Assembly (NCBI GenBank): GCA_947581665.1
Contig: CANPVI010000001.1
Span: 1-61,792 of the forward strand
Source: an uncultured Atopobiaceae bacterium
Lineage (GTDB): Bacteria > Actinomycetota > Coriobacteriia > Coriobacteriales > Atopobiaceae
Reading direction: 5' to 3'
Length of the DNA: 61,792 nucleotides
The notes beneath the pieces are model-generated. The model saw only the letters and a program-made list of their open reading frames with translations. It was not told the DNA's origin and ran no database searches. Both the position numbers and the translations under genes were made by a program. Shown here piece after piece: positions 25,216 through 33,264 of this stretch (the first letter of the stretch is position 1; every line of letters begins with the position of its first letter).

Positions 25216-26766
25216 CTAAATGACGATTATCCCCCTTTCGTTATACACGCTGTCCGTGCCGCCTTGGTTGCGTATCGCACGGTCCAGAGCCATGACGAGT
25301 GCCACCGCTCCGTCTATGCGCTCCGTGGACTTCTCTTTGTCCATCTTGATGTTGCCCGCAGGATCCGTGCGGACGAAGACGTTGTCCATCATCCACCGCA
25401 AAGGCACATTCCCGCCGTGCGCGATTTTCTGCTCAAGCACGAGCTTCATGAGTTCCTTTGTCGGTGGCGACATATCCTTGAACCCCTGACCGAACGGCAC
25501 GACCGTGAACCCCATCCCTTCGAGATTCTGCGTCATCTGCACCGCTCCCCATCGGTCAAAGGCGATTTCCTTGATGTTGTACTTTGTGCCGAGGTCCTCT
25601 ATAAAGGTTTCGATGTATCCGTAGTGGATGACATTCCCCTCGGTGGTTATGACCTGCCCCTTTGCTTTCCATGTGTCGTATGGAACGTGGTCACGCCGCA
25701 CTCGGAGGTCTATGGTGTCTTCGGGGATCCAAAAGAACGGCAAGACCATGTATTTATCGTCTTCGTCCAAAGGCGGAAAGACCAACACAAAGGCGGTGAT
25801 GTCCGTGCTGCTTGATAGGTCGAGTCCACCGTAGCACTCCCGCCCTTTCAGCCGTTCCGCATCCACGGCGAAGTCGCACTTGTCCCATGCATCCATAGGC
25901 ATCCAACGAACGCTTTGCTTTACCCATTGGTTCAGTCGCAGTTGGCGGAAGAGGTTTTCCTCCGCCGGGTTCTCTTTGGCGGACTCGTATGCGGTCCGCA
26001 GTTTTTCTATGTCCACCGTCACTCCGAGAGACGGATTTGCTTTCCGCCACACCGATTCGTCCGACCAATCATCGTCATCCTCTGCTCCGTATATCACTGG
26101 GTAGAATGTTTTGTCATGCTTTCGCCCTTCGAGGATGTCCTTTGCTTTTTGGTGGACTTCCCAACAGATGCTGTTCCGATCCGTTCCCGCCGTGGTTATA
26201 AGGAAGAACAGGGGTTGCTTTCTCGCATCGCCAGAGCCGTGAGTCATGACATCGTATAGGGCTCGGTTCGGCTGCGCATGGAGTTCATCGAACACGACTC
26301 CGTGGACATTCAGTCCGTGCTTGGTGTACGATTCCGCCGACAGCACCTGATAAAACGAATTCAGCGGCAGATAGACGAGCCGTTTCTGGCTCATCACAGG
26401 CTTGATGCGCTTTTTGAGTGCCGGGCATTGCTCCACCATATTGCAGGCGACATCGAAGACGATGCTTGCCTGCTGTCTGTCCGCCGCACAGCCGTACACC
26501 TCCGCACCCCACTCTCCATCCCCTGCGAGGAGATAAAGGGCGACAGCGGCCGCAATTTCGCTCTTCCCTTGCTTTTTGGGTATCTCTACATAGGCGGTGT
26601 TGTATTGCCTATATCCGTTGTCCTTTACTGTTCCGAATATATCTCGGATGATTTTATCTTGCCAAGGCAAGAGTTCAAACGGTACGCCGTGCCAAGTGCC
26701 TTTTGTGTGTTTTAAGGAGTTGATAAAGGCAACGGCACGGTCCGCAAGCTGCTGATTGTATGCCAT
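25216..26766 (-). CDS. Terminase large subunit of the element
   Basis: A 516-residue terminase. The ATPase part contains NTAYVEIPKKQGKSEIAAAV (Walker A-like PKKQGKS), VHGVVFDELHAQ (Walker B with catalytic Glu) and FFLITTAGTDRNSICWEVHQ. The nuclease half contains GGLDLSSSTDITAFVLVF and the late RIDGAVALVMALDRAI acidic site. It packages DNA into proheads with the P27-type small subunit, which lies 6.5 kb upstream, unusually far away. It differs clearly from the interrupted resident terL. GGGGAGTAA precedes ATG. Confidence 0.95.
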   Translation of the reverse strand: MAYNQQLADRAVAFINSLKHTKGTWHGVPFELLPWQDKIIRDIFGTVKDNGYRQYNTAYVEIPKKQGKSEIAAAVALYLLAGDGEWGAEVYGCAADRQQASIVFDVACNMVEQCPALKKRIKPVMSQKRLVYLPLNSFYQVLSAESYTKHGLNVHGVVFDELHAQPNRALYDVMTHGSGDARKQPLFFLITTAGTDRNSICWEVHQKAKDILEGRKHDKTFYPVIYGAEDDDDWSDESVWRKANPSLGVTVDIEKLRTAYESAKENPAEENLFRQLRLNQWVKQSVRWMPMDAWDKCDFAVDAERLKGRECYGGLDLSSSTDITAFVLVFPPLDEDDKYMVLPFFWIPEDTIDLRVRRDHVPYDTWKAKGQVITTEGNVIHYGYIETFIEDLGTKYNIKEIAFDRWGAVQMTQNLEGMGFTVVPFGQGFKDMSPPTKELMKLVLEQKIAHGGNVPLRWMMDNVFVRTDPAGNIKMDKEKSTERIDGAVALVMALDRAIRNQGGTDSVYNERGIIVI

Positions 26767-26789
26767 TTACTCCCCTTTGCGCAAAAATA

Positions 26790-26811
26790 AGGAAGGGACG
26801 AATCCCTTCCT
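26790..26811 (-). terminator. Intrinsic terminator between cargo and terL
   Basis: AGGAAGGGA, TTCG, TCCCTTCCT then TATTTTTGC on the minus strand. It closes the amidoligase-GGCT unit only 24 bp before terL, so late transcription must start at another promoter or read through. Confidence 0.75.
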
Positions 26812-26839
26812 GTGAACACGCTATTTTTGGTTTTGTCGG

Positions 26840-27271
26840 TTAGGCTCTCATCCGCGACTGAGTGTCCTTGATAGCCAAGTCGAGGTATTTCGGATCGATG
26901 CCGACGTCATCGTATCCTTCGAGGATCGTATGGTAGTAGAACTCCATCGGCAGTTCGGGTTCGCCGCTGTTCATGATATACACCATCGCCTCCACCGTCT
27001 TCCCTTTGAGTTCGACCGACACCATTTCCTTTCGGTAAAGGTGCGGGTATCCCTCGTAGATGTCGAGTGCCTGTTCATCCGTCTTTGTGATCTCCCACAC
27101 TCCGACTGGTGTTTCCGCACCCTTTTTCTTTTCGATGGTAGCCACCCGTCTAAAGGTCAGTTGGTAGTCTTTCAGCATTCCGATTCCGACCACTTTGGCG
27201 GTGGGACAGCGTCTTGCCATCTGCGCCAAGTTGAGGTTGCTCCCGTATGCTACATACAGTTTCGTTGCCAT
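26840..27271 (-). CDS. Gamma-glutamylcyclotransferase-like (GGCT/AIG2) protein
   Basis: A 143-residue protein of the GGCT fold. The substrate-loop motif VAYGSNLN is at residues 7-14, and the expected catalytic Glu lies in DIYEGYPHLYRKE. Members cleave gamma-glutamyl amides by cyclisation to 5-oxoproline. It directly follows an amidoligase-2 gene in the same transcript; that pairing has been described computationally as a peptide-linkage making and removing set (Iyer and co-workers, 2009). The start at 27271 follows an AGGAGAACAAG site. Substrate unknown. Confidence 0.85.
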   Translation of the reverse strand: MATKLYVAYGSNLNLAQMARRCPTAKVVGIGMLKDYQLTFRRVATIEKKKGAETPVGVWEITKTDEQALDIYEGYPHLYRKEMVSVELKGKTVEAMVYIMNSGEPELPMEFYYHTILEGYDDVGIDPKYLDLAIKDTQSRMRA

Positions 27272-27312
27272 TGTCTTGTTCTCCTGTGGATTTTTTATTT
27301 CCTCGGTGGCGG

Positions 27313-28233
27313 TTATGCCGCCACCGTAGGTCTGCCATTCCTGAACGCGATGTCGCCTTCGAGGTTTTCGAGTAGGAACTTTCTTGCCGTTTCGAACTCT
27401 TCGCCTATCATCCCCATGCGGAGTAGCCATGTGCGGAAGGTGTATTTTTCGTTCGCCGTTTCCGTCTTCTTGGCGGTCGCTCCGCGTTGCGTGAGTGCTT
27501 GGTGGCTGATGGCGAGGCACAGTTGGATGTAGGTTTTTATCTTGCCTGCGTGAGTCGTGCCGTTGAAGCATCTGAACTCGATGCCCTTGCCCTGCCATAA
27601 GCTGTGCAGGTTGAGTGCATGGTAGCGGCTTGCGTTGTAGTGGTCAGTCCTTGACCTATAGCCATCGTCACAGTCTTCGTACCATAATCTCTGGACTGTC
27701 CGAGTGCTTGTCGGCTTGGAGCGGTTCATCGCCGCTACGAACTCTTGCTCACTCTTTTTGCACCATCTCCCTGCCCTGTCTGTGCTTACTCCGAGTGCCT
27801 TGAAAAGCAGGTCTTCTTTGCTGTTCATGATGTTGACGAGGTTTCGGAGGGTTTTGGCGGTGTATTGCTCCGCTCCGACGTGGACGTGGATCCCGCAGCT
27901 TGCGTTGGCGATTGCACCTTTGTGGCGGAGCTGCCTGACAATCTCTTGGATGTCTTCGATGTCATCCCATCCGCATATCGGTGTTACGACTTCGCACCTG
28001 TAGTTGTCCTGTTCGTCAACTGGGATGTCTGCGTGGTCTTTCCGCTCAGCCTTGATGCTCGAATCGTACATGATTGTCCATTTCCGTCCTTGGCGGTCGA
28101 TGGCTTTGTACTTTCCGTAGAACCCTCCGTCATAGTGCCATGTGCCGTTGTAGTAGTCGGCGATGACCTTTGCGGCTTGCTCTCTGGTGATGCCTGTGAG
28201 TTCGATTTCGACTCCGAATTTTTGTGTTTTCAT
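27313..28233 (-). CDS. Putative amidoligase (COOH-NH2 ligase family)
   Basis: A 306-residue protein starting MKTQKFGVEIELTGITREQA. It has the amidoligase-2 hallmarks FGVEIELTGI, GIHVHVGAEQYT and GIEFRCFNGT, which line the glutamine-synthetase-like active site. These enzymes are predicted to join a carboxylate to an amine, for example glutamate to a peptide or protein. The leader carries the cassette promoter G and a GGGG/CCCC hairpin before AAGGAGAACACGCT. The GGCT gene downstream could reverse or trim the product. Host or phage target unknown. Confidence 0.85.
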   Translation of the reverse strand: MKTQKFGVEIELTGITREQAAKVIADYYNGTWHYDGGFYGKYKAIDRQGRKWTIMYDSSIKAERKDHADIPVDEQDNYRCEVVTPICGWDDIEDIQEIVRQLRHKGAIANASCGIHVHVGAEQYTAKTLRNLVNIMNSKEDLLFKALGVSTDRAGRWCKKSEQEFVAAMNRSKPTSTRTVQRLWYEDCDDGYRSRTDHYNASRYHALNLHSLWQGKGIEFRCFNGTTHAGKIKTYIQLCLAISHQALTQRGATAKKTETANEKYTFRTWLLRMGMIGEEFETARKFLLENLEGDIAFRNGRPTVAA

Positions 28234-28282
28234 AGCGTGTTCTCCTTTTTGGGGTTCTTTCCGTCCCCCGTTTTGCAAGCAA

Positions 28283-28311
28283 ACAATACCGTAAAAACAC
28301 ACAAGAGCCCA
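28283..28311 (-). promoter_or_regulatory. Cassette-type promoter (copy G)
   Basis: TGGGCT at 28306-28311, 17 bp, TATTGT at 28283-28288, TTTTCGC before the -35. The leader hairpin GGGG-N11-CCCC precedes AAAAAGGAG of the amidoligase gene. Confidence 0.75.
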
Positions 28312-28362
28312 GCGAAAATCGGCCGAAATTCGAAAGTTTTTGAAAGAATTTTTCGGGAATTT

Positions 28363-28575
28363 TTACGGCTTGTAGCCAATCCCCTTGAAGTTCCTTTCAC
28401 CCCTCTTCACAGCCTCCATTTCGGCTTTCTGCGCCGCTTGGTAGGCGGGGTTTTCCTGCTCTTTCGCTTTGCATTCCAGACAGATGCAGTCTTCGTTGAA
28501 CATAGACATCGTCCGTCCACCCGTCAATTCCTTGCCGCAGCGGTCGCAATATTTTTGGCTGAAGAATTTGTCCAT
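28363..28575 (-). CDS. Small zinc-ribbon protein
   Basis: A 70-residue protein starting MDKFFSQKYCDRCGKELTGG with a second pair CICLECK, so four cysteines form one probable zinc site. The C-terminus is charged (EMEAVKRGERNFKG). Function unknown. It begins at the base after the stop of the putative ADP-ribosyltransferase and probably shares its promoter. Confidence 0.7.
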   Translation of the reverse strand: MDKFFSQKYCDRCGKELTGGRTMSMFNEDCICLECKAKEQENPAYQAAQKAEMEAVKRGERNFKGIGYKP

Positions 28576-29280
28576 TTATATCTCCGTCACTTCCGTTATA
28601 TTTTTCAATTTGTAGGGGTTCAGCACGACCTCCGATTCGTTTCTTCCCATGAAGAATGCCAAGATGTCCTGCTTGCCGATCTCCGCTTTGTACACCGTAC
28701 CGCTTTGTCCGAATCGGTTGGCGAACCACTTCGCTTTCGCTTTATCCAAGGTCCACGAGAGAGCTTTCACATTCCTCGCATTATAGGGTGTTACCCCTCG
28801 GTAGACCGTCACACTTTCTCCGAGTTCGGCGAGTCGCTTGCTTTCCTCGGCATCCATCATGACCGCCTTGTCCGCTTCCTTGAACATAGACACCAATTCC
28901 TTCTTGCTGACGTTGGTATCCATGTTCGGGTTCTCGGCTTGCATCCATGCATCTGCGAGGATCAGCGACAGGTCTTTTGCCGATAGATGCTCTTTCGCAT
29001 ATTTCAGGAACGTAAGCGCATAGGTCTTATTCAGCAACATGAATATCCCGTATGCGTCTTCCGCCCTATCTATCTGCTTGCCGATAAATTCCCGCCATGC
29101 AGTTAGGTCTTCGGTGCTTGCGGTGATGTCCACGATCCGCTTGATGCCGGGGAGCATCGTCACCCCCGATGAGGCGAATGGGTGTTGCACGATCATTGGC
29201 GAATATTCCGTCTTATGGACTTCGATATTCAAGAGCCAATGCGCAACTGCCTTTACCTGACTCAGATCCGTCTTTTCCAC
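28576..29280 (-). CDS. Putative ADP-ribosyltransferase
   Basis: A 234-residue protein. The C-terminal half has a possible R-S-E triad of the cholera-toxin-like class: VTVYRGV (Arg), ALSWTLDKAKAKWFA (Ser-x-Thr) and NESEVVLNP (Glu-x-Glu). The N-terminal half is helical and unassigned. Such enzymes transfer ADP-ribose from NAD to proteins or nucleic acids, and phages use them to modify host machinery. A GTG start at 29280 is preferred because GAAGGAGAACGAA lies directly before it and the promoter H leader occupies the rest. The assignment is by motif only. Confidence 0.6.
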   Translation of the reverse strand: MEKTDLSQVKAVAHWLLNIEVHKTEYSPMIVQHPFASSGVTMLPGIKRIVDITASTEDLTAWREFIGKQIDRAEDAYGIFMLLNKTYALTFLKYAKEHLSAKDLSLILADAWMQAENPNMDTNVSKKELVSMFKEADKAVMMDAEESKRLAELGESVTVYRGVTPYNARNVKALSWTLDKAKAKWFANRFGQSGTVYKAEIGKQDILAFFMGRNESEVVLNPYKLKNITEVTEI

Positions 29281-29322
29281 TTCGTTCTCCTTCGGACAGT
29301 CCTTTCCTGTCCATTTGCCCAA

Positions 29323-29351
29323 ACAATAGCGTAATCGGCGGACGAAGTCCA
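29323..29351 (-). promoter_or_regulatory. Cassette-type promoter (copy H)
   Basis: TGGACT at 29346-29351, 17 bp, TATTGT at 29323-29328, ATCAC before the -35. The leader hairpin GGACAG-N7-CTGTCC runs directly into GAAGGAG. Confidence 0.7.
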
Positions 29352-29375
29352 GTGATTTTCGACCGAAAAAACAAA

Positions 29376-29402
29376 GAACCGACAGGATTTTCCTTATCGG
29401 TT
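29376..29402 (-). terminator. Intrinsic terminator
   Basis: GAACCGATAAGGA, AAA, TCCTGTCGGTTC then TTTGTTTTTTC on the minus strand, between the 29471-29695 gene and promoter copy H. A second dyad, AACCGCC to GGGCGGTT followed by TTCGTTTTT, faces rightward at 29443-29467. Confidence 0.65.
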
Positions 29403-29470
29403 CATTGTTTCTTTTTTATAATTAAATGTAGCCTATCCAACCGCCTTTTCCGTTCGGGCGGTTTTCGTTT

Positions 29471-29695
29471 TTAGTTCGGTTGCGCTGCCACTACTTCCCC
29501 TATGACACAGCGGAATTGCTGTCCGTTTGAGAAGTTCAGTATCAATGTGAGGCCCTGCTCTTCATAGGTCGCATTGAACAGATCCTCCAAAGCCACTCGG
29601 ATATCGGTGACCAATTCTTCGGGGGTTACATGGTAGTCATCGAACAGGCTTGCCGTCCTTTCTACCTTGGCTGATTCAGTTGCTGTGTTTTTCAT
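29471..29695 (-). CDS. Hypothetical small protein under repressor control
   Basis: A 74-residue acidic protein starting MKNTATESAKVERTASLFDD with EELVTDIRVALEDLFNATYE. No family recognised. AAAAGGAGTATTGT precedes ATG. It is driven by a perfect TTGACA-17-TATAAT promoter whose -35 lies between the two arms of an inverted repeat, next to a divergent double-HTH gene, so it is probably repressed in the lysogen. Confidence 0.65.
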   Translation of the reverse strand: MKNTATESAKVERTASLFDDYHVTPEELVTDIRVALEDLFNATYEEQGLTLILNFSNGQQFRCVIGEVVAAQPN

Positions 29696-29750
29696 ACAAT
29701 ACTCCTTTTTATTGATTTCCGAGGAGTTCGCGCGTCATCCTTGTAGTTAT

Positions 29751-29794
29751 ATTATACCCTTTGCGGACAGGACTGTCAATACAAAAGTCCTGTC
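29751..29794 (-). promoter_or_regulatory. Divergent promoter with operator dyad
   Basis: Minus-strand promoter TTGACA (29774-29779), 17 bp, TATAAT (29751-29756). It is overlapped by the perfect inverted repeat GACAGGACT (29766-29774), 11 bases, AGTCCTGTC (29786-29794). The dyad covers the -35 region, so binding should repress; the neighbouring HTH protein is the natural candidate. Confidence 0.8.
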
Positions 29795-29834
29795 TATGGA
29801 GGATAATAAATTGTCGAAAGGAGGCTTTTATTGT

Positions 29835-30275
29835 ATGAATTTGTCGATTTTCTCGGAAAGGCTTTCCGACCTCATTTTTGACGGCAAGATTAAGACCGAG
29901 GATTTTGCGAAAGCCATCGGTTGTAGCCGTTCTTCTGCATTCGAGCTGAAGTCCGGGGATAGAGAACCCACCCTTGACACGCTTGTCCGCATCGCCGATT
30001 TTTTCCATTGCACGACCGATTATCTGGTTGGGCTCGATGAGGTCATGTATCAGTCAATGACTTTCACGCCGTGTCCGCCCTTTGCCGAACGGATCCCCGC
30101 CATCTGCGCACACTTCAAAATCTCGCGTTATCGCCTACAGCAGATGACCAAAATACCCGAATCAACTCTCTATGCTTGGGCGCACGGAAAGACTGTCCCC
30201 TCCGTTGAAAACCTTGTCAAGATGGCACAGGCTCTCGACTGTTCGCTTGATTTTATCATCGGTCGCGCTATGTAG
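29835..30275 (+). CDS. Double-HTH (XRE) transcriptional repressor
   Basis: A 146-residue protein with two Cro/CI-type helix-turn-helix units: KTEDFAKAIGCSRSSAFELK at about residues 20-40 and RYRLQQMTKIPESTLYAWAH at about 94-113. Each is followed by the typical LDTLVRIADFFHCTTDYLVG or VENLVKMAQALDCSLDFIIG tail. The start at 29835 follows AAAGGAGGCTTTTATTGT. It is transcribed away from the 29471-29695 gene across an operator dyad and converges with metK. It probably controls that divergent gene; whether it is the lysogeny repressor is not clear. Confidence 0.85.
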   Translation: MNLSIFSERLSDLIFDGKIKTEDFAKAIGCSRSSAFELKSGDREPTLDTLVRIADFFHCTTDYLVGLDEVMYQSMTFTPCPPFAERIPAICAHFKISRYRLQQMTKIPESTLYAWAHGKTVPSVENLVKMAQALDCSLDFIIGRAM

Positions 30276-30280
30276 CCCCC

Positions 30281-31399
30281 TCAGATTCTGAGGGCATCTT
30301 TGAGTGCTTCCGCCTTATCCGTCAGTTCCCAAGCAAGGTATTCCTTGCCGAAGTGACCGCCGACTGCGGTCTGCCCGAACACGGCACAGCGGAGGTCGAG
30401 CTTCTCTATCGCTCCGCCGACCGAGAGGTCAAAGACCTTTTCGACCGCATCCTTGATGAGCTTTTCGTTGACCTTGCCCGTGTAAAAGGTATTGATGTCG
30501 ATGGTGGTCGGTCTGGGGACTCCGATGGCATACGAGAGTGCCACTTCGCACTTCTCGGCGAGTTTTGCGGCGACTATGTTCTTGGCAATGTATCTTGCAA
30601 GGTATGCACCGCTGCGGTCCACCTTGCTTGCATCCTTTCCGCTCATCGCTCCACCGCCGTGATGGGCGATGCCGCCGTAGGTGTCCACCATGAGTTTCCG
30701 TCCCGTGAGTCCCGTGTCCGCTTCGAACCCGCCGAGGACAAACCGCCCAGACGGATTGATGAGAATCTCCGCATCGGTGAGGTCGTACTCTCCAAGCACC
30801 TTGCCGATGACCTTTGTCCGTATCTCTTCGGTCAGCTCTGCGAGGTCCTTTTCCTCGGTGTGCTGCGCCGACACCACCACCGATGTGATGTGGTCGAACC
30901 TGTCGCCGTTGTATTGGATAGACACTTGGCTCTTCCCATCGGGACGGAGTCCGTTGATGATCCCATCTCTGCGGCACTCTTCGAGTCGGTCCGTCAGTCG
31001 GTGTGCGAGTTCTATCGGGAGCGGCATATAGTTCATCGTTTCATCGGTCGCATAACCATAAACGATGCCCTGATCACCTGCGCCGAGTTCCGCTCTTCCC
31101 ACCGCCTGTGAGATGTCCGGGGACTGCTCATGAATTCGAACTTCGACTTCGATGCCCGTGGTATCGTAGCCGACCTGCGCCATGACCGACCTTGCTATGT
31201 ATTCGTAGTCGATGTCCGCCGCCGTGGTGATCTCGCCGCTGATGAAACACTTATTGTGGGCAAGCATGACTTCGCAAGCCACTCTGCTGTATTTGTCCTG
31301 CTCCAAGCATTCATCGAGGATGCTGTCGGCTATGAGGTCGGCGAGTTTGTCAGGATGCCCGTTCGTAACCGATTCCGCCGTGTAGATTCGTTTCGTCAT
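30281..31399 (-). CDS. metK: S-adenosylmethionine synthetase
   Basis: A 372-residue methionine adenosyltransferase making AdoMet from methionine and ATP. Family motifs are intact: ESVTNGHPDKLADLIADSIL, GAGDQGIVYGYATDET, GGIAHHGGGAMSGKDASKVD and ARYIAKNIVAAKLAEKCEVA, covering ATP, phosphate and metal sites. Slightly shorter than typical bacterial enzymes (about 380-400). Its start overlaps the stop of the C5 methyltransferase gene by 4 bp, so enzyme and consumer are co-translated. A perfect 17-bp palindrome CCCTCAGATTCTGAGGG covers its stop. Confidence 0.96.
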   Translation of the reverse strand: MTKRIYTAESVTNGHPDKLADLIADSILDECLEQDKYSRVACEVMLAHNKCFISGEITTAADIDYEYIARSVMAQVGYDTTGIEVEVRIHEQSPDISQAVGRAELGAGDQGIVYGYATDETMNYMPLPIELAHRLTDRLEECRRDGIINGLRPDGKSQVSIQYNGDRFDHITSVVVSAQHTEEKDLAELTEEIRTKVIGKVLGEYDLTDAEILINPSGRFVLGGFEADTGLTGRKLMVDTYGGIAHHGGGAMSGKDASKVDRSGAYLARYIAKNIVAAKLAEKCEVALSYAIGVPRPTTIDINTFYTGKVNEKLIKDAVEKVFDLSVGGAIEKLDLRCAVFGQTAVGGHFGKEYLAWELTDKAEALKDALRI

Positions 31400-33264
31400 A
31401 TTTGTTCCTCCGTTAAAAATAAAGCCTTGAAGATTTCCTCCAAGACCTGCACAACTATGCCGTTGCCCGCTTGCCGATATTGCTGTGTTCCGCTGATTTT
31501 TGCGGCATCAATTCGGTCGATTTGTTCATCCTTCCACCCCATAAGGCGAAGGCATTCTCTCGGTGTGAGCTTGCGGATTCGGATGTTCTCCGTTACCACC
31601 GCATTCCCATCGCCGCAGGTCAGTGTGTGCGCCACTCCCTTGCCTACCCGTCCGCGTTTCGTTTTACTGCCGGGGTAGGTCAGATTGATGAAGTCACCCC
31701 TTTCGGCCTCTTCGTAGCCTTGCTTGGTCGCCACTTTGACCTGCACGGGTTCTTCGAGCATTAAGACTGCCGAACTCCCACTGGGACAAGAGCATTGCCC
31801 AGTGAGAGTCGGCGCAACATCGCCGACTTCTTGCTTATTGTAGGCTACAAAGTTTTCGGGTATGTACCCATTCTCGGCTATAAATTCCTTATAGCGGCGA
31901 GCCACATATTGTTTCGAGCCCCTTTTCTTCTGGACGACAAGGTTGTCCTTTTGCACCGAGGTCAGCGTGTTGCACAAGCCTTTTTCGTTGATCTCCAACC
32001 GCTGTTCCGTGGGTATCCCTGCGGTGCGGTCGGAGGGGTTTTCGGGGTTTCTCCCTCGCATTGCCCCTATGAGCGGAGAATCTTCGTCCCCCTCTACTAT
32101 CGGCAATATCGCTGTTTTGAACCCCTCTGGACGAGTGGTTATCGTAGGACAGATACCGCTTTTGTTGACCTTTTTGTTGAAAGCGTCCACGGTGTCGCCC
32201 ACTTCGCAGTCATTTTCAAGCACCGTTTCCACGGCTTGCTTGAAAAATCGTTCGTCCTTTCCCTCTTTCGTATCGATGATGATGGGAGTTTGTCCGCCAC
32301 CCTTGCCCATCGCCTCCGTGAGCGCCGGGCTGATGCCGTCCGTTCTCGGTGTTTGATGCGCTTGGAGTCCGCCGATGACAAAGTTCTCCGCTATCTTTAA
32401 CTCCGTATTGCCGCCCTGCGCACAATGCACGGTCGGCGCAATGCCGTTCGGTTCATAGACTCTGCGGCTGATGTCATGCATCTTGTCCCACTTCTCGCCT
32501 ACCACTTCGCCGACCTGAACACATTGCGGGCCTTTGTAGTCCCTTTGCAGAATGGTGTTCGCCACTTCGTCCCCACGCTTTATGCTGTCCCTGCGAGAGT
32601 TGAAAGACGATGTCACGATGCTCCGAATGGTGCTTTCCTTGAGGTAGAACTTTTCGTCCACTTCATCGTCTATCATGTCCCGCAATCGCAGTTTCAGTTC
32701 TTGCTTTTCGGGAAAGACGAACGGCTTATGTTCGCCTCTTATGGATACGCAGAACACCCTTTCCCTGTTTTGCGGTATACCGTAGTCCTTGGCATTGAGT
32801 ATCTGCCAATAGTTCGTATAACCGAGCGAAGACAAAAAATAAAGCCAACGGTCAAAGTCGGCTTTGAATCTTTTGCTCACAAGGTTCTTCACGTTTTCGA
32901 GCAGTAGGTATTTTGGGAGGGTTCCCTCTTCGTTCGCCGTGGTCAAGAGCCGTTCGACTTCGAAGAGCAGTCCGCTCCGAGTTCCCTCTCGGATGCCTGC
33001 CCCTCGCCCTGCCACGGAGATGTCCTGACAAGGGAACGAGTATGTCCAAAGGTCTGCTTTCGGCAATGCCCTGATTTTTCGGATGTCGCCGAAGTTATGT
33101 ACCTTGCCGTGCAGAGCCTCGTAGGACTTGATTGCATACTTGTCTATCTCCGAAATGCCGACTATCGTATGCGGCACTCCGATGTTCGTCAAGGCTTGCG
33201 TTTGGCTGCCTATCCCTGCGAATAACTCTATGAGTTTCAACGGATTTTCGTCCGTGTATTCCAT
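31396..33264 (-). CDS. C5 cytosine DNA methyltransferase (phage, late region)
   Basis: A 622-residue m5C methyltransferase, longer than usual. Motif I is ELFAGIGSQTQALTNIG, motif IV YSFPCQDISVAGRG with the catalytic Cys, motif VI LLENVKNL and motif VIII QNRERVFCVSIRGEH. The last motifs are LTPRECLRLMGW and RQAGNGIVVQVL. A long variable region (about 230-480) may carry several target-recognition modules, as in multispecific phage enzymes. It lies between terS and metK with overlapping start-stop codons, so it is a packaging-region cargo gene. Confidence 0.93.
   Translation of the reverse strand: MEYTDENPLKLIELFAGIGSQTQALTNIGVPHTIVGISEIDKYAIKSYEALHGKVHNFGDIRKIRALPKADLWTYSFPCQDISVAGRGAGIREGTRSGLLFEVERLLTTANEEGTLPKYLLLENVKNLVSKRFKADFDRWLYFLSSLGYTNYWQILNAKDYGIPQNRERVFCVSIRGEHKPFVFPEKQELKLRLRDMIDDEVDEKFYLKESTIRSIVTSSFNSRRDSIKRGDEVANTILQRDYKGPQCVQVGEVVGEKWDKMHDISRRVYEPNGIAPTVHCAQGGNTELKIAENFVIGGLQAHQTPRTDGISPALTEAMGKGGGQTPIIIDTKEGKDERFFKQAVETVLENDCEVGDTVDAFNKKVNKSGICPTITTRPEGFKTAILPIVEGDEDSPLIGAMRGRNPENPSDRTAGIPTEQRLEINEKGLCNTLTSVQKDNLVVQKKRGSKQYVARRYKEFIAENGYIPENFVAYNKQEVGDVAPTLTGQCSCPSGSSAVLMLEEPVQVKVATKQGYEEAERGDFINLTYPGSKTKRGRVGKGVAHTLTCGDGNAVVTENIRIRKLTPRECLRLMGWKDEQIDRIDAAKISGTQQYRQAGNGIVVQVLEEIFKALFLTEEQI

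Noticed and set aside
27745..28986. 413-codon rightward frame opposite amidoligase and ADP-ribosyltransferase genes
   Set aside because: Spans promoters and two well-supported leftward genes; composition is that of reverse-complement coding DNA.
3575..29351. Sigma-54 promoters, suggested by GG-rich upstream boxes
   Set aside because: The conserved box is TGGGCT 17 bp before a TATNNT; the -24 GG / -12 GC pair with its fixed short spacing is absent.
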